A stretch of 10,157 nt of DNA from Actinomycetes bacterium (lineage in GTDB: Bacteria > Actinomycetota > Acidimicrobiia > Acidimicrobiales > Microtrichaceae): NCBI GenBank assembly GCA_023423475.1, contig JAFAFN010000262.1, positions 1-10,157 of the forward strand, in the 5' to 3' direction. The stretch's first letter is position 1; the number at the start of each line of letters is the position of its first letter. This document shows positions 6,223 through 10,157 of the stretch, in pieces. A model generated the notes under the pieces. That model did not search any database. It had not been told where the DNA came from and saw only the letters and a program-made list of their open reading frames with translations. The translations under genes were made by a program, and so were the position numbers.

Positions 6223-8745
6223 GTGGCGCTTTCAGAAGACGTTCGTGAGATCGAGGTGCTCGACGACACCCCGGACGGCGACCTCGGCACCCAGATGCGG
6301 GTTCGCAAGCGCGACGGCAGCCTGGAGTCGGTCGACCTCAACAAGATCGTGCGTGCGGTCGCACGCTGCGCCGCCGGCCTCGAGAACGTCGACTCCATGC
6401 GCGTCGCCACCCGGACCATCTCCGGCTTGGTCGACGGCGCCACCACCGAGGACCTCGACAACCTCTCGATCCGCACCGCCGCGGCCTTCATCGCCGAGGA
6501 GCCGAACTACTCCCGCCTGGCCGCCCGCCTGCTCGCCACGGTCATCGACAAGGAGGTCCAGAACCAGGACATCTACTCCTTCTCGCAGTCCGTCGCACTC
6601 GGCCAGGCACAGGGGATCATCGGCGACGACACCGCCGCCATGGTCGCGACCCACTCGCGCAAGCTGAACGACGCCATCCTCCACGATCGCAACTGGCTTT
6701 ACGAGTTCTTCGGTCTGCGAACGGTGTACGACCGCTACCTCCTGCGCCACCCGGAGACCCGCAACGTCATCGAGACGCCGCAGTACTTCCTGATGCGCGT
6801 GGCGTGCGGCCTGTCGACCTCGCCCGACGAGGCGATCGAGTTCTACGAGCTCATCTCGTCGCTGGACTACCTGCCGTCCTCGCCGACGCTGTTCAACTCC
6901 GGCACGACGCACCCGCAGATGTCCAGCTGCTACCTGCTCGACTCGCCCGAGGACAACCTCGACGCGATCTACGACCGCTACCGCGACGTCGCCCGACTCT
7001 CGAAGCACGCCGGCGGCATCGGCCTCTCCTACAGCCGCATCCGCTCGCGCGGCTCGCTCATCCGTGGCACCAACGGCCTCTCCAACGGCATCGTGCCGTG
7101 GCTCAAGACCCTCGACTCGTCGGTCGCCGCGGTCAACCAGGGCGGTCGTCGCAAGGGCGCGGCGTGCGTCTACCTCGAGTCCTGGCACGCCGACATCGAG
7201 GCGTTCCTCGACCTGAAGGAGAACACCGGCGAGCAGGCCCGCCGCACCTACAACCTGAACCTCGCCAACTGGGTCCCCGACCTCTTCATGGAGCGCGTCG
7301 AGCAGGACTGGCAGTGGAGCCTCTTCGACCCGAAGAAGGTCCCGCACCTGGTCGACCTGTACGGCGACGACTTCCGAGAGGCCTACCTCAAGGCCGAGTC
7401 CGACGGCATCTACGAGGAGCAGGTCTCGGCACGCCAGCTCTACAGCCGCATGATGCGCTCGCTGGCAGAGACCGGCAACGGCTGGATGACCTTCAAGGAC
7501 TCGTCCAACTCGAAGTGCAACCAGACCGGCACCGACGCCGCCGACGGCACCCCCAACGTGGTGCACCTGTCCAACCTCTGCACCGAGATCCTCGAGGTCA
7601 CGAACCAGTCCGAGACGGCGGTCTGCAACCTCGGCTCGGTGAACCTGGGCGCCATGGTGCGTCCGGGCGCCGACGGCGAGCTGGCCTTCGACTTCGACCG
7701 TCTCGCCGAGGTCGTGCGCCTCGCCGTGCCGTTCCTCGACCGGGTCGTCGACATCAACTTCTACCCGACCGACCAGGCCGGCAACTCGAACGCCAAGTGG
7801 CGTCCGGTGGGTCTCGGTGTGATGGGACTCCAGGACGTCTTCTTCAAGCTCCGCCTGCCCTTCGACTCCGACGTCGCACGCGAGCTGTCCGCCCGGATCT
7901 CCGAGGAGATCTACTTCAACGCACTGACCGCCTCGACCGCACTGGCGGCCGAGGCCGGCACCCACGGCGGCTGGGAAGAGACCCGCGCCGCCAAGGGCGA
8001 CCTGCAGTTCGACCTGTGGGGGATCACCCCGAGCGACCCCGCACGCTGGGCGTCGCTCAAGGAGAAGATCGCCGCCGACGGTCTGCGCAACTCGCTGCTC
8101 ATCGCCATCGCCCCGACCGCGACCATCGCGTCGATCGCCGGTTGCTACGAGTGCATCGAGCCCCAGGTGTCGAACCTCTTCAAGCGAGAGACGCTCTCGG
8201 GTGAGTTCCTGCAGATCAACGCCTACCTCGTCCGCGAGCTGCAGGCCCGGGGCCTGTGGACCGAGCCGATCATCTCGGCGATCAAGCGCAACGAGGGTTC
8301 GGTGCAGGACATCGACGAGATCCCGGAGGACGTCCGGGCGATCTTCCGCACTGCGTGGGAGGTCCCCATGCGCTCGCTGATCGACATGGCCGCCGACCGC
8401 GGCGCCTACATCGACCAGTCCCAGTCGCTGAACCTCTTCATGGAGTCGCCGACCATCGGGAAGCTCAGCTCGATGTACATGCACGCCTGGAAGCAGGGGC
8501 TGAAGACCACCTACTACCTGCGCTCCCGCCCGGCGACCCGGATCAACAAGACCAACACGCCCGCCGGTGGCACCACCGACGGCCCCAACGGCGGCGGCGT
8601 GCCGGCGACCCCGCTGCCGACGAAGGACACCGTCGAGCCAGCCGAGAGCACCGAGGCGACCGAGGTGACCGAGAAGACCTTCACCGACGAAGAAGCCCTC
8701 GCCTGCTCGCTCGAGAACCCCGAGTCCTGCGAGGCGTGCCAGTGA
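6223..8745 (+). CDS. nrdA: Ribonucleoside-diphosphate reductase, class I alpha subunit
   Basis: The large subunit of class I ribonucleotide reductase converts ribonucleoside diphosphates to deoxyribonucleotides with NrdB. The 840 residues begin with an ATP-cone domain (about 25-110, starting VRKRDGSLESVDLNKI), which gives ATP/dATP allosteric control. The catalytic barrel shows C236 (MSSCYLL) and C468 (AVCNLGSVN) as the active-site redox pair. N451, C453 and E455 (NLCTE) are the thiyl-radical site, and Y764-Y765 form the radical-transfer pair. A flexible Gly/Pro/Thr-rich linker (about 777-820) leads to the C-terminal CEAC (C836, C839), which re-reduces the active site; C828 is an additional Cys. 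The start is the GTG at 6223. Upstream lie a promoter, two NrdR boxes and a leader hairpin; nrdB follows after 79 bp as the second gene of the operon. No missing residues were noted. It is not the B12-dependent NrdJ type, because nrdB is present. Confidence 0.97.
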   Translation: MALSEDVREIEVLDDTPDGDLGTQMRVRKRDGSLESVDLNKIVRAVARCAAGLENVDSMRVATRTISGLVDGATTEDLDNLSIRTAAAFIAEEPNYSRLAARLLATVIDKEVQNQDIYSFSQSVALGQAQGIIGDDTAAMVATHSRKLNDAILHDRNWLYEFFGLRTVYDRYLLRHPETRNVIETPQYFLMRVACGLSTSPDEAIEFYELISSLDYLPSSPTLFNSGTTHPQMSSCYLLDSPEDNLDAIYDRYRDVARLSKHAGGIGLSYSRIRSRGSLIRGTNGLSNGIVPWLKTLDSSVAAVNQGGRRKGAACVYLESWHADIEAFLDLKENTGEQARRTYNLNLANWVPDLFMERVEQDWQWSLFDPKKVPHLVDLYGDDFREAYLKAESDGIYEEQVSARQLYSRMMRSLAETGNGWMTFKDSSNSKCNQTGTDAADGTPNVVHLSNLCTEILEVTNQSETAVCNLGSVNLGAMVRPGADGELAFDFDRLAEVVRLAVPFLDRVVDINFYPTDQAGNSNAKWRPVGLGVMGLQDVFFKLRLPFDSDVARELSARISEEIYFNALTASTALAAEAGTHGGWEETRAAKGDLQFDLWGITPSDPARWASLKEKIAADGLRNSLLIAIAPTATIASIAGCYECIEPQVSNLFKRETLSGEFLQINAYLVRELQARGLWTEPIISAIKRNEGSVQDIDEIPEDVRAIFRTAWEVPMRSLIDMAADRGAYIDQSQSLNLFMESPTIGKLSSMYMHAWKQGLKTTYYLRSRPATRINKTNTPAGGTTDGPNGGGVPATPLPTKDTVEPAESTEATEVTEKTFTDEEALACSLENPESCEACQ

Positions 8746-8764
8746 CGACCCGCTGAGTCGTCAC
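8742..8764 (+). other. Hairpin at the nrdA stop codon
   Basis: GTGACGAC (8742-8749) pairs perfectly with GTCGTCAC (8757-8764) around a 7-nt loop. The stem includes the nrdA TGA (8743-8745). There is no T-run, so termination is unlikely; a role in mRNA stability or in adjusting NrdA:NrdB output is possible. Confidence 0.5.
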
Positions 8765-8782
8765 CGCCGCACCGCTCCCAGA

Positions 8783-8800
8783 CCCTGAACGCCCTGAACG
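8783..8800 (+). repeat. Tandem 9-bp repeat in the nrdA-nrdB spacer
   Basis: CCCTGAACG occurs twice in tandem (8783-8791 and 8792-8800), 24 bases before the nrdB ATG. It is most simply a slippage duplication. The purine stretch GAAAGAA (8810-8816) just after it is the only Shine-Dalgarno-like sequence for nrdB, and it is weak. Confidence 0.7.
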
Positions 8801-8824
8801 CAGACGATCGAAAGAACTGACCCG

Positions 8825-9913
8825 ATGTCGCTCGCAGACAACACCGCATTCGCCCCGGAACCCACCTTCGCCGAACCGATCGACCTGACCGACGGCGCAG
8901 AGCGCCCGATCGGCAACCTGCTCGATCCCGGGTTCAACCTGACGCTGCGGCCCATGCGCTACCCGCAGTTCTACGACATGTACCGCGACGCCATCCGGAA
9001 CACCTGGACGGTCGAAGAGGTCGACTTCTCCGACGACATCGTCGACCTGCAGCGCAAGCTCGTGCCGGCCGAGCGGCACCTGATCAACCGCCTCGTGGCG
9101 TTCTTCGCGACGGGTGACTCGATCGTGTCGAACAACCTCGTGCTCAACCTCTACAAGCACGTCAACAGCCCCGAGGGGCGCATGTACCTGTCGCGCCAGC
9201 TCTACGAAGAGGCGCTGCACGTCCAGTTCTACCTGACGCTGCTCGACACCTACATCCCGGACCAGCAGGAGCGCGCCGAGGCGTTCAGCGCGATCGAGAA
9301 CATCCCCTCGATCCGCCGCAAGGGTGAGTTCTGCTTCAAGTGGATCGACTCGATCAACTCCCTCGACGAGCTCCGCACCCGCGGGGACCGCAAGATGTTC
9401 CTGCTGAACCTCATCTGCTTCGCAGCGTGCATCGAGGGGCTCTTCTTCTACGGGGCGTTCGCCTACGTCTACTTCCTGCGCTCCAAGGGCCTGCTCAACG
9501 GGCTCGCCTCGGGCACCAACTGGGTGTTCCGCGACGAGAGCTGCCACATGAACTTCGCCTTCTCGGTGATCGAGCAGGTCCGTCGCGAAGAGCCCGAGCT
9601 CTTCGACGACGAGCTCGCCGCCAACGTGACCGCCATGCTCTCCGAGGCGGTCGAGGTGGAGTACCAGTTCGCTGAGGACCTGCTCTCACAGGGCATCCCC
9701 GGCATGTCGCTGCCCGACATGCGTGAGTACCTGCAGTTCGTCGCCGACCAGCGTCTGGTCACCCTCGGACTGCCCAAGGCCTACGGCTCCAAGAACCCGT
9801 TCGCCTTCATGGAGCTCCAGGACGTCCAGGAGCTCACGAACTTCTTCGAGCGGACCGTGTCGGCCTACCAGACCGGTGTCGACGGAGAGTTCGCACTCGA
9901 CGACGACTTCTGA
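8825..9913 (+). CDS. nrdB: Ribonucleoside-diphosphate reductase, class I beta subunit (tyrosyl-radical type)
   Basis: The 362-residue radical-generating subunit partners NrdA. All six metal ligands of the di-iron family are visible: D98 (FFATGD), E129 and H132 (EEALH), E204 (CIEGLFFY), E238 and H241 (DESCH). Y136, in the E-x2-H-x3-Y arrangement, aligns with the radical tyrosine Y122 of E. coli, so this is not the Phe-substituted chlamydial (Ic) type. W61, in NTWTVEEVD, fits the conserved Trp of the radical-transfer chain. Y348 is a plausible equivalent of the C-terminal relay Tyr (E. coli Y356), and the protein ends in an acidic tail (DDDF) like those that dock on NrdA. Whether the cofactor is Fe-Fe or Mn-Fe cannot be told from sequence. 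The ATG start is 79 bp after nrdA. Two terminator-like hairpins follow the TGA. Confidence 0.97.
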   Translation: MSLADNTAFAPEPTFAEPIDLTDGAERPIGNLLDPGFNLTLRPMRYPQFYDMYRDAIRNTWTVEEVDFSDDIVDLQRKLVPAERHLINRLVAFFATGDSIVSNNLVLNLYKHVNSPEGRMYLSRQLYEEALHVQFYLTLLDTYIPDQQERAEAFSAIENIPSIRRKGEFCFKWIDSINSLDELRTRGDRKMFLLNLICFAACIEGLFFYGAFAYVYFLRSKGLLNGLASGTNWVFRDESCHMNFAFSVIEQVRREEPELFDDELAANVTAMLSEAVEVEYQFAEDLLSQGIPGMSLPDMREYLQFVADQRLVTLGLPKAYGSKNPFAFMELQDVQELTNFFERTVSAYQTGVDGEFALDDDF

Positions 9914-9918
9914 GTCGA

Positions 9919-9936
9919 CGTCCCCGAGCGGGGACG
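9919..9936 (+). terminator. Hairpin just after nrdB
   Basis: CGTCCCC (9919-9925) pairs with GGGGACG (9930-9936) around a GAGC loop, five bases after the nrdB stop. No T-run follows, so it may be an mRNA-stabilising hairpin or a weak terminator. Confidence 0.5.
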
Positions 9937-9954
9937 CCCCACCTCACGAGACCG

Positions 9955-9979
9955 CAGCCCGACCGCATCGGTCGGGCTG
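9955..9979 (+). terminator. Probable nrdAB terminator
   Basis: A perfect 11-bp stem, CAGCCCGACCG (9955-9965) with CGGTCGGGCTG (9969-9979), closes a CAT loop. It is followed by a modestly T-containing stretch, tcctcgttcc. The T-poor tail is usual in GC-rich actinobacteria. It is the best end point for the nrdAB transcript. Confidence 0.7.
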
Positions 9980-10009
9980 TCCTCGTTCCAGCGACCCTGC
10001 GCCGCCTGG

Positions 10010-10111
10010 GTGGTGCGCGCCGGCTGCACATCTGGGATTCCTCGTGCCCTCTGCGCGCTGGTGCGCGCAGAGGGCCCAAGCGATCCCGAGTGTGCAGCGG
10101 GCGCGTCGCAC
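10010..10111. repeat. About 100-bp gap-free imperfect palindrome
   Basis: The two 49-base arms (10010-10058 and 10063-10111) surround a TGGT loop. Of 49 opposed positions, 38 are Watson-Crick pairs with no insertion or deletion. The inner 13 bp (GCCCTCTGCGCGC at 10046-10058) are perfect. Further blocks are GGGAT/ATCCC (10034-10038 with 10083-10087) and GCTGCACA/TGTGCAGC (10023-10030 with 10091-10098). Four more positions are G-U wobbles if transcribed from the plus strand, two if from the minus. No credible gene lies here. Confidence 0.85.
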
Positions 10112-10135
10112 GGCGAGCGACCGGACGCGACGTGG

Positions 10136-10157
10136 CCCGCCCGTCGGAACGGGCGGG
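10136..10157. terminator. GC-rich hairpin at the right edge
   Basis: CCCGCCCGT (10136-10144) pairs perfectly with ACGGGCGGG (10149-10157) around CGGA. The structure touches the window end, so any T-run on the plus side is out of view. It could end a transcript crossing the palindrome or, read on the minus strand, one coming from the right. Confidence 0.45.

Noticed and set aside
6232..8484. Long minus-strand frame of about 750 codons opposite nrdA, and similar long frames opposite ileS and the phosphoesterase
   Set aside because: These are GC-rich antisense shadows: they are Val/Gly/Arg/Asp-rich with no domain motif, opposite genes of certain identity.
9834..10079. 81-codon minus-strand frame over the nrdB end and palindrome
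   Set aside because: The composition is mostly Arg, Gly and Ser, and it overlaps nrdB and several hairpins; it is probably chance.
9989..10157. tRNA gene or CRISPR array
   Set aside because: The inverted repeats do not form a cloverleaf, there is no T-loop consensus, and no repeat-spacer periodicity is present.

Overview
This window is GC-rich bacterial DNA (roughly two-thirds G+C or more). Genes start with both ATG and GTG, short promoter motifs sit in otherwise GC-rich spacers, and one exported protein has a Thr-rich tail. The isoleucyl-tRNA synthetase is of the HYGH/eukaryote-like type. Together these suggest an actinobacterium (Actinomycetota), possibly Acidimicrobiia; the lineage is an inference from style, not from a marker gene.

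Layout. Positions 1-2504 (minus) hold most of ileS, with its C-terminal part running off the left edge. Divergent from it, 2684-3217 (plus) encodes a small VanZ-like membrane protein. Converging on that gene is a tight three-gene minus-strand operon from 5802 down to 3231: a Nudix hydrolase, a membrane-anchored calcineurin-like metallophosphoesterase and a 72-residue Cys4 zinc-ribbon protein. Both junctions inside the operon have overlapping stop and start codons. Its last 35 bases have been duplicated 53 bp away into the end of the VanZ-like gene.

A 420-bp divergent region (5803-6222) follows. It carries a convincing sigma-70-type promoter, two NrdR boxes spaced as NrdR requires, and a strong hairpin in a leader of about 200 nt. 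These precede nrdA (6223-8745) and nrdB (8825-9913), a class I ribonucleotide reductase whose catalytic, metal-binding and radical residues are all visible. A hairpin sits at the nrdA stop codon between the two genes.

Downstream of nrdB there are two terminator-like hairpins. Then comes a roughly 100-bp gap-free imperfect palindrome (10010-10111) in DNA with no credible gene, and a GC-rich hairpin cut by the right edge. How the genes fit together: NrdAB makes deoxynucleotides and is probably repressed by an NrdR encoded elsewhere; IleS charges tRNA-Ile; the Nudix/phosphoesterase/zinc-ribbon operon looks like a nucleotide- or phosphoester-handling unit of unknown substrate. The least explained items are the palindrome at 10010-10111, the structured nrdA leader, and the three-gene operon with its duplicated tail.
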